A stretch of DNA of 64,000 nt, from positions 3,100,001-3,164,000 of the forward strand of contig NZ_CP048649.1 of NCBI RefSeq assembly GCF_010669305.1. Direction: 5' to 3'. Origin of the DNA: Aminipila butyrica (GTDB taxonomy: Bacteria; Bacillota; Clostridia; Peptostreptococcales; Anaerovoracaceae). Position numbers and translations under genes: made by a program. Shown in pieces: positions 43,859-52,207 of this stretch; positions within the stretch are counted from its first letter, which is position 1; each line of letters opens with the position of its first letter. The notes beneath the pieces were generated by a model that had not been told where the DNA came from, did no database searches, and was given only the letters and a program-made list of their open reading frames with translations.

Positions 43859-44185
43859 TTACTTATTGATATGCTTCTCTCCCCACTGATACATAAGGTC
43901 AAGGATAGGAATAAGTGTTTTGCCTTCATTAGTCAATGAGTATTCAACTTTGGGGGGTACTTCATTATACTGCTCCCGATGAATTAACTTGCTTGTTTCC
44001 AGCTCCTTCAACTGTTTGCTCAATGTTTTATGTGCAATTGGCTGTAATTCTTCTCTCAATTTATTGTATCGTATTACTTTTGCCTTATAAATTTCCCATA
44101 AGATAATCCATTTCCATTTGCCCTCTACGACTGACATTGTGTAGTACATGGGGCATTTCCCATACTTGCTTTCAAAATCTATCAT
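43859..44185 (-). CDS. HxlR-family transcriptional regulator
   Basis: 108 residues from ATG 44185 (AGGAGG upstream; a longer in-frame start at 44224 has none). Winged helix with KCPMYYTMSVVEGKWKWIILWEI, then LQPIAHKTLSKQLKELETSKLI and VEYSLTNEGKTLIPIL, matching HxlR/YodB regulators, many of which sense electrophiles or redox state through the N-terminal Cys (present here, in KCPM). Divergent from a flavin reductase gene, its likely target. Confidence 0.93.
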   Translation of the reverse strand: MIDFESKYGKCPMYYTMSVVEGKWKWIILWEIYKAKVIRYNKLREELQPIAHKTLSKQLKELETSKLIHREQYNEVPPKVEYSLTNEGKTLIPILDLMYQWGEKHINK

Positions 44186-44236
44186 AAGAACCTCCTTACT
44201 AACCAAAAGTTTAGTATATAACAAATATGTGCGTAC

Positions 44237-44265
44237 TTGTTTGTTTTTCCATAAGCATATATAAT
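44237..44265 (+). promoter_or_regulatory. Promoter of the flavin reductase gene
   Basis: TTGTTT (44237-44242), 17 bp, TATAAT (44260-44265), in the 121-bp divergent gap with the hxlR gene. An HxlR operator probably overlaps it, but I cannot define it. Confidence 0.7.
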
Positions 44266-44306
44266 CTGAATTGCAAAGTCAAGGTTAATATTAGGAGGAT
44301 AATTTG

Positions 44307-44963
44307 ATGAAAGTTATAGCGATAAACGGAAGCCCCAGAAAAACCCAGAATACAGCAACTTTGCTCGAAAAAGCTCTTGAAGGTGCGAAATCGCAAGGAG
44401 CTGAAACAGAGTTAATTCATCTTTACGACTTGGAGTATAAAGGATGCGTCAGTTGTTTTGCCTGCAAACTTAAAGACGGAAAAAGCTACGGGAAATGTGC
44501 CTATCGTGATGGACTGACAATGGTATTAAAGAAAATTGAGAAGGTAGATGCTATCATCCTCGGATCACCAATTTATTTTGAATCTGTTACAGGAGAGATG
44601 CGATCATTTTTGGAACGTCTGATGTTTCCTTATCAGACATATACCGAAGGATATAGAAGTATATTTGGTCGAAAGATACACACCGGTTTCATTTACACTA
44701 TGAATGTAACTTCGGAGCAAATGGATAAATCAAGTTACATGCAGGGATTGCAGTTTGCAGAAGCGGATTTAAAACGTGTATTCGGCCATTTTGAAGCCTT
44801 GATAGTAAATGATACCTATCAGTTTGATGATTACTCAAAATATGTGGTTACTACCTTCAACGGTAATGAAAAAGCCAAAGTAAAGGAAAAGCAATTCCCT
44901 GAACACTGCAACAAAGCATTTAATTTAGGCCTCAGATTTGCTCAACAAGAAGAGTTGTTATAA
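44307..44963 (+). CDS. NADPH-dependent FMN reductase / flavodoxin-like oxidoreductase
   Basis: 218 residues from ATG 44307, 7 bp after AGGAGG. Flavodoxin fold: N-terminal INGSPRKTQNTATLL (FMN phosphate loop), GCVSCFACK cysteine cluster, DAIILGSPIYFESVTGEMRSFLERL. Typical of iron-sulfur-flavoprotein-like or quinone/azo reductases. Divergently paired with an HxlR regulator, a frequent arrangement for electrophile stress defence. The substrate is unknown. Confidence 0.9.
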   Translation: MKVIAINGSPRKTQNTATLLEKALEGAKSQGAETELIHLYDLEYKGCVSCFACKLKDGKSYGKCAYRDGLTMVLKKIEKVDAIILGSPIYFESVTGEMRSFLERLMFPYQTYTEGYRSIFGRKIHTGFIYTMNVTSEQMDKSSYMQGLQFAEADLKRVFGHFEALIVNDTYQFDDYSKYVVTTFNGNEKAKVKEKQFPEHCNKAFNLGLRFAQQEELL

Positions 44964-45017
44964 GGATCGCAGACCGAAGATAAATGTAAATTATCGACCT
45001 ATTGTAGCAAAACTACA

Positions 45018-45057
45018 CAAAAGAGGAACCAGACCCGAAGGTTTGATTCCTCTTTTC
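45018..45057 (-). terminator. Terminator of the tRNA operon
   Basis: Minus-strand stem AAGAGGAA..AACC, TTCG loop, GGT..GGTTCCTCTTTT. A UUCG-capped hairpin right after the tRNA genes. Confidence 0.88.
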
Positions 45058-45060
45058 ATT

Positions 45061-45137
45061 TGGTCGGGACGACAGGATTCGAACCTGCGGCCTATTACTC
45101 CCGAAGCAATCGCGCTACCAAGCTGCGCCACGTCCCG
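45061..45137 (-). tRNA. tRNA-Pro (anticodon CGG), CCA encoded
   Basis: Minus strand, 77 bases. Acceptor CGGGACG / CGTCCCG, D arm GCGCAGCTTGGTAGCGC, anticodon stem ATTGC / GTAAT with loop TTCGGGA (anticodon CGG), T arm GCAGGTTCGAATCCTGT, discriminator A and encoded CCA. Confidence 0.95.
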
Positions 45138-45145
45138 CGGGAAAA

Positions 45146-45221
45146 TGGAGCTACTGACAAGAATCGAACTTGCGACCTGCACGTTACGAATGTGCTGCTC
45201 TACCGACTGAGCTACAGTAGC
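45146..45221 (-). tRNA. tRNA-Thr (anticodon CGT), CCA encoded
   Basis: Minus strand, 76 bases. Acceptor GCTACTG / CAGTAGC, D arm GCTCAGTCGGTAGAGC, anticodon stem GCACA / CGTGC (one mispair) with loop TTCGTAA (anticodon CGT), T arm with GTTCGATTC, and encoded CCA. Lies 8 bp upstream of tRNA-Pro in one transcript. Confidence 0.95.
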
Positions 45222-45254
45222 CTAATTGACGCAACCTTCGCATCAACATCATAT

Positions 45255-45283
45255 ATTCTACTATATTTTTTTCTATTATGCAA
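45255..45283 (-). promoter_or_regulatory. Promoter of the tRNA-Thr/tRNA-Pro operon
   Basis: Minus-strand TTGCAT (45283-45278), 17 bp, TAGAAT (45260-45255), about 34 bp before tRNA-Thr. Confidence 0.75.
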
Positions 45284-45450
45284 TAGTTCTCACAGCTCCC
45301 TCAAAATTTTTTTGTAGGACAGGATGTGTTCCTATTGTTTTGGTTAAGTAATATATTGCGATTGTTCATCATAATTTTAACAAGATATCCATGTATCAAT
45401 GTAACAGGCCACATCCGTCTCTGCTATACCAAAAACTTAGAAAGGAGCAC

Positions 45451-45549
45451 ATGATTACACTGGTTTTTCTATGTGTACATCATATCAGGTATCTAAATGA
45501 AAACACAAGAAATCAAATTAAAAGAAATCTTAAAACAACGAGGGATTGA
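45451..45549 (+). CDS. Possible 32-codon leader ORF overlapping the hpdB start
   Basis: ATG 45451 is preceded by a strong AAAGGAG, while hpdB itself (45497) has only a weak AGGT. The leader frame (starts MITLVFLCVHHIRYL) ends at TGA 45547, 50 bp inside hpdB in a different frame. It could couple or tune hpdB translation. The coding claim is tentative. Confidence 0.35.
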   Translation: MITLVFLCVHHIRYLNENTRNQIKRNLKTTRD

Positions 45550-48193
45550 CATGAGGGATATTGATAGCCAGCTGGAAGGCAACATTCCCGAAGCAAAAGA
45601 AAGCTCCCAGCGCCTTATGGAAACGTATTATACCCTAAAAGTGTCTGCCGATATGGAGGCAGCTTACTGGTACAACAGAACCTGGTGGGAAAATGATGGA
45701 GATCTCATTGAAGTCAGACGAGCCAAGGCAGTAGCGGCATGTTTGTCCCATATGACACCTACCATTCAACCTTATGAAAAGCTTGTCATGAATAAAACAA
45801 AATACGTCAGAGGTGGATTTCCTTTTCCTTGGACCACAGCCAGCTTCTTTAATGCGCAGGCGGAAGCGTTAATGGCGGAGGTTGATGCTCCGGCAGAAAG
45901 CGAAGCTGATGCAGTCAGCGTAGTTGGCGCAGGCGGAGGAAATGTAACAGAAAGTTATGGAGACGTAATTTCCATTGCTAAAAAATTTGGTATGCGCAAG
46001 GAAGATATACCGGTCCTTGTAAAAACCTCCCGCCCTTGGGCTGGCATTTCAGTGGAAGAATTAAGCGATAAATATTCGAAAATGACCCCTGGATATGAAC
46101 AGTACCGTCAAATTATGGACAGTGTCATCTGCATGTTTGATTCCTTTGCCATCACACAAGGGAGGGAAGTAATCAATTATTATCTGCCCCTTCAATATGG
46201 CTTTGACCGGATTATTGAATTATGTGATGAAAAAATTTCTGAGCTCATGGGTGAAGCTGGCGATGATGGGGATTTTGGCATGAGCAAAGCGTATTACTAT
46301 GTAGCTATGAAAGAAATTACCAAAGGATTAAGCACTTGGTGTGATAATTATTCAAAACAGGCCAAATATTTAGCGTCCATTGAAAAAGAAGAAGAATTAA
46401 GAATAAATTATGAAAAAATCGCTGAAGTTATGCATCATGTTGCCCATAAGAAGCCGGACAGTTTCTGGGAGGCCATTCAAATGACACTTTGCTGTCATTT
46501 AGGGGTTACGAATGAAGATGCCATGTCCGGTTTATCCATCGGTAGGCTTGGCCAAATTTTGCAGCCCTATTATGATAAAGATATTCGTGAAGGTATCATG
46601 AATGACGAAGAGATTATCGAACTGCTTGAACTATACAGAATCAAGATTACCTGCATTGAATGTTTTGCTTCGGCCGGTGTCTCTGGTGGAGTTCTTTCTG
46701 GTAATACTTTTAACAATCTTTCTCTGGGAGGTTTAAATTACGATGGCCTCACCGCAGTGACGCCTTTGGAATATTTAATCGTGGAAGCCGGTATGCGGAA
46801 TAGAACTCCTCAGCCTACTTTAAGTGTGTTGTTCGATGAAAAAACACCAGAAGATTTCCTGATGAAAACCGCAGCCTGTACCAAACTAGGCCTTGGGTAT
46901 CCGGCCTGGATGAACAATCAGGTTGGTATAAACTTTATGTTGAGTAATTATGGACCAGAGGGAATGGATCTTCATGATGCCCGAGCCTGGTGTCTAGGCG
47001 GCTGCCTGGAGTCTGCACCGGGTTGTTTTCAGCCCCTTGACTACGATGGAAAGGTTACCATGATTCCAGGAGGTGCGTCACCTAGCTGCTCTACTGGCAT
47101 TCATTTTATTGCATTACCAAAAATATTAGAGCTAGTTTTGACCAACGGGTTGGATAAAAGAACCGGCAAACAAGTCTATCCTCCGCATAATTTGAAACTC
47201 GATTCATATGAAACCGTAATAAAGCAATGGAAAAGATATCTTGAACGGACTACTGATGTGTTGAATCGCTGCAACAATATTCAGATGGATATTTGGCGCA
47301 AGCACGCTATGCCAGTTGTCAACTCCTTACTGAAACCTGACTGTTTTGCCAAAGGCCGGCATATGGGAACACTGGGAGCTCGCTACAATGCCTCAGCTAA
47401 CTTTGAATCCTGCGGTACCATAACTCTTATCAATTCATTAAGCGCTTTAAAGAAAATTGTTTTCGACGATCGACAGTTTACTGTTGGGGAAATGACAGAA
47501 GCCTTACTGGATAACTTTGGTTTTAAGACGGCTTATGACACCGGCGTATTTTCACCAGATTTCAGAGAAAGTACGGAAAACAGTGAGAAGTATGAAGAAA
47601 TCTTTGCGGCCAGCTTAAATGCTCCTAAATATGGTAATGCCGATCCATATGCGGATGCTATTTTAAAGAATTACGAAAATTATATGTACAATATGCTTCG
47701 CACATTTAAATCCTATTACGGCAAACCTTTATATCTATGTCAGATCTCTGTATCAACACATGGCCCTCAAGGCTTTATTACCTTGGCCACAGCCGACGGA
47801 AGACTAGCTGGAACAACGTATGCAGATGGGTCCTTATCTGCGGCAGCAGGAACGGATAAGAACGGCCTATATGCCATTTTTGAATCAGCAACGGTTTACG
47901 ATCACTCTCTGCATCAAAATTCTCAGATGAATTTAAAGCTTCATCCAAGCGCAGTAAAAGGAATGAACGGAACGCGAAAGCTATTGGACGTTATACGGGC
48001 CTATATGCGTAAGGGCGGATTCCATGTCCAATTTAATGTCGTTGATTCTAACACCTTGCGGAATGCCCAGAGCACACCGGAAAAATATAGAGATCTAATG
48101 GTACGGGTGGCCGGCTTTACCCAATACTGGTGTGAAATCGGCAAACCAATTCAAGATGAAGTTATTTTTAGAACGCAATATGAAGAAGCGTAA
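45497..48193 (+). CDS. hpdB: 4-Hydroxyphenylacetate decarboxylase, glycyl-radical catalytic subunit
   Basis: 898 residues of the glycyl radical family. The residues known as catalytic in clostridial 4-hydroxyphenylacetate decarboxylase fall at identical numbers here: Cys503 and Glu505 in GGCLES, His536, Glu637, and radical Gly873 in RVAGFTQYW. It converts 4-hydroxyphenylacetate, from tyrosine fermentation, to p-cresol plus CO2. A small Fe-S subunit and an activating enzyme follow at once, completing hpdBCA. A stop codon directly before the ATG fixes the start. Confidence 0.97.
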   Translation: MKTQEIKLKEILKQRGIDMRDIDSQLEGNIPEAKESSQRLMETYYTLKVSADMEAAYWYNRTWWENDGDLIEVRRAKAVAACLSHMTPTIQPYEKLVMNKTKYVRGGFPFPWTTASFFNAQAEALMAEVDAPAESEADAVSVVGAGGGNVTESYGDVISIAKKFGMRKEDIPVLVKTSRPWAGISVEELSDKYSKMTPGYEQYRQIMDSVICMFDSFAITQGREVINYYLPLQYGFDRIIELCDEKISELMGEAGDDGDFGMSKAYYYVAMKEITKGLSTWCDNYSKQAKYLASIEKEEELRINYEKIAEVMHHVAHKKPDSFWEAIQMTLCCHLGVTNEDAMSGLSIGRLGQILQPYYDKDIREGIMNDEEIIELLELYRIKITCIECFASAGVSGGVLSGNTFNNLSLGGLNYDGLTAVTPLEYLIVEAGMRNRTPQPTLSVLFDEKTPEDFLMKTAACTKLGLGYPAWMNNQVGINFMLSNYGPEGMDLHDARAWCLGGCLESAPGCFQPLDYDGKVTMIPGGASPSCSTGIHFIALPKILELVLTNGLDKRTGKQVYPPHNLKLDSYETVIKQWKRYLERTTDVLNRCNNIQMDIWRKHAMPVVNSLLKPDCFAKGRHMGTLGARYNASANFESCGTITLINSLSALKKIVFDDRQFTVGEMTEALLDNFGFKTAYDTGVFSPDFRESTENSEKYEEIFAASLNAPKYGNADPYADAILKNYENYMYNMLRTFKSYYGKPLYLCQISVSTHGPQGFITLATADGRLAGTTYADGSLSAAAGTDKNGLYAIFESATVYDHSLHQNSQMNLKLHPSAVKGMNGTRKLLDVIRAYMRKGGFHVQFNVVDSNTLRNAQSTPEKYRDLMVRVAGFTQYWCEIGKPIQDEVIFRTQYEEA

Positions 48194-48222
48194 GAATAAT
48201 CGCCCAAAAGGAGATAAATGTG

Positions 48223-48483
48223 ATGAGACATTATGATTGTAAAAATTATATCAATCTAGACTGTGAGAAAGGCATGTGTGCGTTAAATAAAGGGATTTTG
48301 CCCATTGACGGGGAAGGCAGCAAGGTCTGTCCTCAGTTCACACCAGCAGAAAAATGCGGCAACTGCAAGCAATTCATTAATCCGGATAAGTATGGTATCG
48401 GAACGTGCACCGGTCTGCAAAAAGAAAACTGGGCCTATGCTACGTGTGGGGCTTCCACCTGCCCTGGTTATAAATCTGTGTAA
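48223..48483 (+). CDS. hpdC: 4-Hydroxyphenylacetate decarboxylase small Fe-S subunit
   Basis: 86 residues with eight cysteines/histidines arranged as two cluster sites (HYDCKNY..CEKGMC..C and CGNCKQF..GTCTGL..CPGY), as in HpdC of Clostridioides. The small subunit is specific to this decarboxylase among glycyl radical enzymes and stabilises and regulates the complex. AAAGGAG lies 9 bp before ATG 48223; GTG 48220 is an alternative. Confidence 0.95.
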   Translation: MRHYDCKNYINLDCEKGMCALNKGILPIDGEGSKVCPQFTPAEKCGNCKQFINPDKYGIGTCTGLQKENWAYATCGASTCPGYKSV

Positions 48484-48488
48484 ATCCT

Positions 48489-49427
48489 ATGAATGAAAAA
48501 GGTATTTTATTTGACATCCAAAGCTTTTGTGTTCATGATGGTCCAGGATGCAGAACCACTGTATTTTTTTCGGGCTGCCCCCTTTCCTGTAAATGGTGTG
48601 CAAATCCGGAAAGCTGGAAGATGCAAAAACAGCTTCTGTTTGCCGATACCGTATGCAAATGGGAAAAGGGCTGCAGGGCATGCAAAACGGTATGCCCTCA
48701 TGGCTCAATTCAATTTACCGATAATGGCAAACCTGAAATCAACAGGGATATCTGCAAACACTGCACGACCTTTGAGTGTACCGATATTTGCCCTAATAAT
48801 GCCTTACGGAAGTGCGGTAAAGAATATACAGTGGATGAATTGATGGATATTCTGCGCCGGGACTTTAATAACTGGGGTTGTGAAGGCGGTGTAACATTTT
48901 CTGGCGGAGAGCCGTTACTACATCATCCATTTCTCCTAGAAGTATTAAAAAGGTGTTATACCTTGCAAATCAATACCGCAATTGAAACCTGCGCTTATGC
49001 AGAGCCGGAAATATTTTTAGAAATTATGAAATACATTCATTTTGCTTTTATTGATGTTAAAAATATGGATCAAGAAAAACATCTAGAAGGCACAGGATTC
49101 TCTAATGATTTAATACTTTCAAATATTGAACTGCTTAAAAAATCCGGCTGGAACGGCCGATTGGTTTTAAGGCAGCCAACCATAGCAGGATACAATGACA
49201 GTCAAGAAAATGCTCGCAAGCTAATGGAATTCATGGTAAAAAATGAATTATATGAAATTAATCTACTGAAATTTCACAAACTTGGCCTGTCTAAATGGAA
49301 TCAATTAGGAAAGCCATGTGCATATCATGCACATGGCTATGTGACGGATGAAAAGATGCAATCTCTCCAAGCCTTCTATTTAGATCATGATATCGCCTGT
49401 TACGTTGGTGATCATACATCTTTTTAA
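48489..49427 (+). CDS. hpdA: 4-Hydroxyphenylacetate decarboxylase activating enzyme (radical SAM)
   Basis: 312 residues. Radical SAM motif in FFSGCPLSCKWCANPE (CxxxCxxC), then two ferredoxin-type cluster motifs in an insert (GCRACKTVCPHGS and CKHCTTFECTDICPNNAL), and GGVTFSGGEPLLH. It generates the glycyl radical on HpdB from S-adenosylmethionine. The start is 5 bp after the hpdC stop without a strong ribosome binding site, so translation is probably coupled. Confidence 0.96.
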   Translation: MNEKGILFDIQSFCVHDGPGCRTTVFFSGCPLSCKWCANPESWKMQKQLLFADTVCKWEKGCRACKTVCPHGSIQFTDNGKPEINRDICKHCTTFECTDICPNNALRKCGKEYTVDELMDILRRDFNNWGCEGGVTFSGGEPLLHHPFLLEVLKRCYTLQINTAIETCAYAEPEIFLEIMKYIHFAFIDVKNMDQEKHLEGTGFSNDLILSNIELLKKSGWNGRLVLRQPTIAGYNDSQENARKLMEFMVKNELYEINLLKFHKLGLSKWNQLGKPCAYHAHGYVTDEKMQSLQAFYLDHDIACYVGDHTSF

Positions 49428-49442
49428 CAGGCCCTTAGAATT

Positions 49443-50351
49443 TTAGTCTCTAAACACCTGATTTCCCGCTGCAAAAAAACGAATCATCTCGGCGGTCAGG
49501 GCAATCTTCTCCTCGTTGATGGGAATATCCTCCCTGGCGAACCAGGTGCCCTCCGCCAATTCTCCATCCTCTAGCGTGACGGCATTGTCCCCGTCCAGCC
49601 GAGCAAAGAAGCCTACTAACAGGGTGTCGGAGAAAGACCAGGGTTGACTCTTATAGTAGGTAATATCCTTAACTTTCAGACCTACCTCCTCCATGACCTC
49701 CCGATGCACAGTGGCCTCCAGGCTTTCCCCCACTTCACTAAACCCAGCAATCAAAGCATACTTCTTGTAGGCCCTGCCTGCATATCGGGTCATCAGCAGC
49801 TTATCACCATCGACGATGCCCACGATGATGGCCGGAGATATTCTAGGATATTCTGTAATATTACAGTTTTCACAAACCATACATCGCTCGTTCTCGCTGT
49901 AATGCAAGGGCTTTCCGCAGCGTCCGCAGTGCCGATGGTTCACCAGCCAGCGATTTATCTGTGCCGCCGTAATCCCTGCAAAGCCTCGTTCCATCTCTTC
50001 CAGGGAACGAAAGGCCTCCTGAGCATACCAGCTCAGCACCATTTCTGGTCCAGCCTCCAAGTCTTCTTTTCCTAACTCTTCCGCTCTTAGGTTTACAGAA
50101 AAATATTTATAGTCATCTATAGAAAACAAGTAGTTGGCCCGCTCTTTCCATCCGGAGACCTTTTCCTCCTGCTTCCAATCTGTCAAGGCAGCTACCTCCC
50201 CAAAGGTAAGAAATTCTGCCGCATTCTCCTGCCCTTCTGGATGTTTCATTAGGACGGCATCTTCGTAAAATAACAAGGCATAGTCGTTGTCTGCCGCTTT
50301 TCTATTTCTATAGGTAATATCAAATTTATGTGGTTCAATATCCTGTATCAT
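49443..50351 (-). CDS. nudC: NADH pyrophosphatase (NudC-like Nudix hydrolase)
   Basis: 302 residues. A zinc ribbon (HCGRCGKPLHY..CMVCENC, about 137-160) precedes a Nudix box GFSEVGESLEATVHREVMEE and downstream SQPWSFSDTLLVGF, the SQPWPFPxS signature of NADH pyrophosphatases. It hydrolyses NAD(H) and may remove NAD caps from RNA. The convergent hpdA ends 15 bp away without a visible terminator. Confidence 0.94.
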   Translation of the reverse strand: MIQDIEPHKFDITYRNRKAADNDYALLFYEDAVLMKHPEGQENAAEFLTFGEVAALTDWKQEEKVSGWKERANYLFSIDDYKYFSVNLRAEELGKEDLEAGPEMVLSWYAQEAFRSLEEMERGFAGITAAQINRWLVNHRHCGRCGKPLHYSENERCMVCENCNITEYPRISPAIIVGIVDGDKLLMTRYAGRAYKKYALIAGFSEVGESLEATVHREVMEEVGLKVKDITYYKSQPWSFSDTLLVGFFARLDGDNAVTLEDGELAEGTWFAREDIPINEEKIALTAEMIRFFAAGNQVFRD

Positions 50352-50369
50352 CTGACTGCCTTCTTTCTC

Positions 50370-51032
50370 TTACATGGTATAAAAATCTTGGGCTCGAATT
50401 TGCAACTCCACCCCATCACGGATGATGTAACCCCGAGCTACCTTTTCCAGCACTCTGTCCTTTCGCAGTCCATCAAAGGTCCGCAGCAGATGCCGATAAC
50501 TGGTGCCCAACAGTTCTGCCACCTCCGTGAGATTTTCGTTAAACAAGCCCTCTTCACTGGTCATCAGCACGTAAGAACATAGTCGAGTCTCCAGCGGAAG
50601 CAAAATATTAATCGCACCGTTTCTGGCGCACCGATCCAGCTTTCGAGCCAGATGTGCCCCTACAAAATTCATAAAGGTGACGTTCTTTCGCAGTCGTTCT
50701 CCGCCGTAACTCATGGGAATGCCCATGCAGGTGACTTCGGTCAAGGCCTGAACATTGGTGGTGCAGACCCCGTCGGTCATCAACTCAATATCCCCTAAGA
50801 TGCCCGATTTGGTGTAAAAAGCCAGCAATAGAGATTTGCCATTGCTGACGTTAATAAAAGTCTTCGCCTTGCCGCTAATCATAAACAAGAGGTATTCCAT
50901 AGGAAAGCCCTCTCGGCAAAGATACTGCCCTTTTTCAAACTTTAATACCCGCACATCTCCGGTCTCAAAATCCGATAAGCCGTACTTCTGCAATTCACTT
51001 TTCATCGTCACTGTTAAACTGCTGTTTGACAT
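50370..51032 (-). CDS. Crp/Fnr-family transcriptional regulator
   Basis: 220 residues. Cyclic-nucleotide-binding-like beta roll (about 25-125, KGQYLCREGFPMEYLLFMISG) and winged helix (about 150-205, LTEVAELLGTSYRHLLRTFDGLRKDRVLEK). There is no N-terminal FNR-type Fe-S cysteine cluster. It resembles the YeiL branch. Divergent from two small transporters; a 16-bp palindrome lies in the shared gap. Confidence 0.92.
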   Translation of the reverse strand: MSNSSLTVTMKSELQKYGLSDFETGDVRVLKFEKGQYLCREGFPMEYLLFMISGKAKTFINVSNGKSLLLAFYTKSGILGDIELMTDGVCTTNVQALTEVTCMGIPMSYGGERLRKNVTFMNFVGAHLARKLDRCARNGAINILLPLETRLCSYVLMTSEEGLFNENLTEVAELLGTSYRHLLRTFDGLRKDRVLEKVARGYIIRDGVELQIRAQDFYTM

Positions 51033-51091
51033 AATTATCGCTCCTTTCCACCTGTTCCAAACTCTGCTTTGCCCACATATTTTTCTTCAAT

Positions 51092-51107
51092 TATGACATA
51101 TGTCATA
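51092..51107 (+). promoter_or_regulatory. Crp/Fnr-type palindrome in the divergent gap
   Basis: TATGACATATGTCATA, a perfect 16-bp palindrome with TGACA/TGTCA arms. If TATCCT (51129-51134) is the -10 of the transporter genes, its centre lies at about -41.5, the class II activation position. Confidence 0.7.
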
Positions 51108-51212
51108 TGTAAATTCAAGAGTTTTTGTTATCCTATAGAAAATATCGCCCAAAGCGATATGGATAGAATAAAAAAAGCTGCCGCTTACTCGCAAGGGGAA
51201 AGGAAACGCAAT

Positions 51213-51641
51213 ATGTATTATTTTTTATCGGTGCTGGCCGGCGCTATTATCGCTGTCATGATTGCTGTCAATGGCGTACTGACTGCTCACTGCAACATTT
51301 ACGTTGCTACAGTGATCATCCATGTGATGGGCCTGATTATGATCTCTCTCATCCTCATTCGCCACCGGGAAAATCCCATGCCTTGGAAGAATAAGAAACT
51401 GCCACTTTTGCTCTACTCCGGGGGGCTGGTGGGTGTGGCTACCACTGTTTTCAACAATATGGCCTTTGGAAAAATCAGCATGTCAGCGATTTTAGCCATC
51501 GTCCTGCTGGGTCAAAGCGTCACGTCTATCGTCATCGATCATTTTGGCTGGCTGGATATGCCGCATCAATCCTTTAATAAGAAAAAACTTATCGGCTTAT
51601 CCTTTATCGTTTTAGGGATCGGCCTGATTATGTTTCTATAA
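51213..51641 (+). CDS. Small DMT-superfamily transporter, DUF606/YdcZ type (half 1)
   Basis: 142 residues, about five membrane spans (YYFLSVLAGAIIAVMIAVNG at the start, VLGIGLIMFL at the end). ATG 51213 is chosen for the upstream AAGG-rich site; an earlier in-frame ATG at 51069 would add 48 hydrophilic residues and overlap the regulatory palindrome. Probably works with the next gene as a two-part transporter. The substrate is unknown. Confidence 0.85.
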   Translation: MYYFLSVLAGAIIAVMIAVNGVLTAHCNIYVATVIIHVMGLIMISLILIRHRENPMPWKNKKLPLLLYSGGLVGVATTVFNNMAFGKISMSAILAIVLLGQSVTSIVIDHFGWLDMPHQSFNKKKLIGLSFIVLGIGLIMFL

Positions 51642-51712
51642 TGTCAACCTAAAAGAGAAACTGCCACTATGATCTCTATCCTCATAAATTCAGAAAATAG
51701 GAGAAATATGTT

Positions 51713-52195
51713 ATGCTTACTGCAATTATCGTTTCATTTTTGGCCGGCGTGACTGTAGTGGTCTCCAGAACCACCAACGCTCGGCTGGCTGCCGAAACCA
51801 GCCTGCTGAAGAGCACTTTTTACAACTACGTAATAGGTCTTACCTGCTCTCTTCTGGTACTGTTCTTTCTGCATCTCTTTATATCTGCCCAGTTCTCGGG
51901 GCTTTCCCTGCCTTTGCAGCCTTGGAGCCAGCTTTGGATTTACTTGGGTGGAGCCATGGGTGTATGCACGGTGAGCATTTCCAATGCAGTGGTTACTCGG
52001 ATTTCCTCCTTCTACGTGACCTTACTCATGTTCGTCGGTCAAGTCTTCGCTGGAATCCTTTTGGATGTAATCATCAGTCATACCCTCTCCCTGGGAATCC
52101 TTCTGGGAGGCACCTGTGTAGCTATCGGCCTGGTAATAAACCTGTGGATTGATAAGCGGCAACAAGCAAAGAAATTTATTTCCTCCCGTGTCTAA
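51713..52195 (+). CDS. Small DMT-superfamily transporter, DUF606/YdcZ type (half 2)
   Basis: 160 residues with about five membrane spans (AIIVSFLAGVTVVVSRTTNARLA, then LWIYLGGAMGVCTVSISNAV and GILLGGTCVAIGLVINLW). Family members are encoded as pairs of half-size proteins or as fused proteins. It follows the first half by 71 bp in the same direction. It ends 12 bp from the convergent addB gene. Confidence 0.85.
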   Translation: MLTAIIVSFLAGVTVVVSRTTNARLAAETSLLKSTFYNYVIGLTCSLLVLFFLHLFISAQFSGLSLPLQPWSQLWIYLGGAMGVCTVSISNAVVTRISSFYVTLLMFVGQVFAGILLDVIISHTLSLGILLGGTCVAIGLVINLWIDKRQQAKKFISSRV

Positions 52196-52207
52196 TGGAA
52201 ACAAGCC

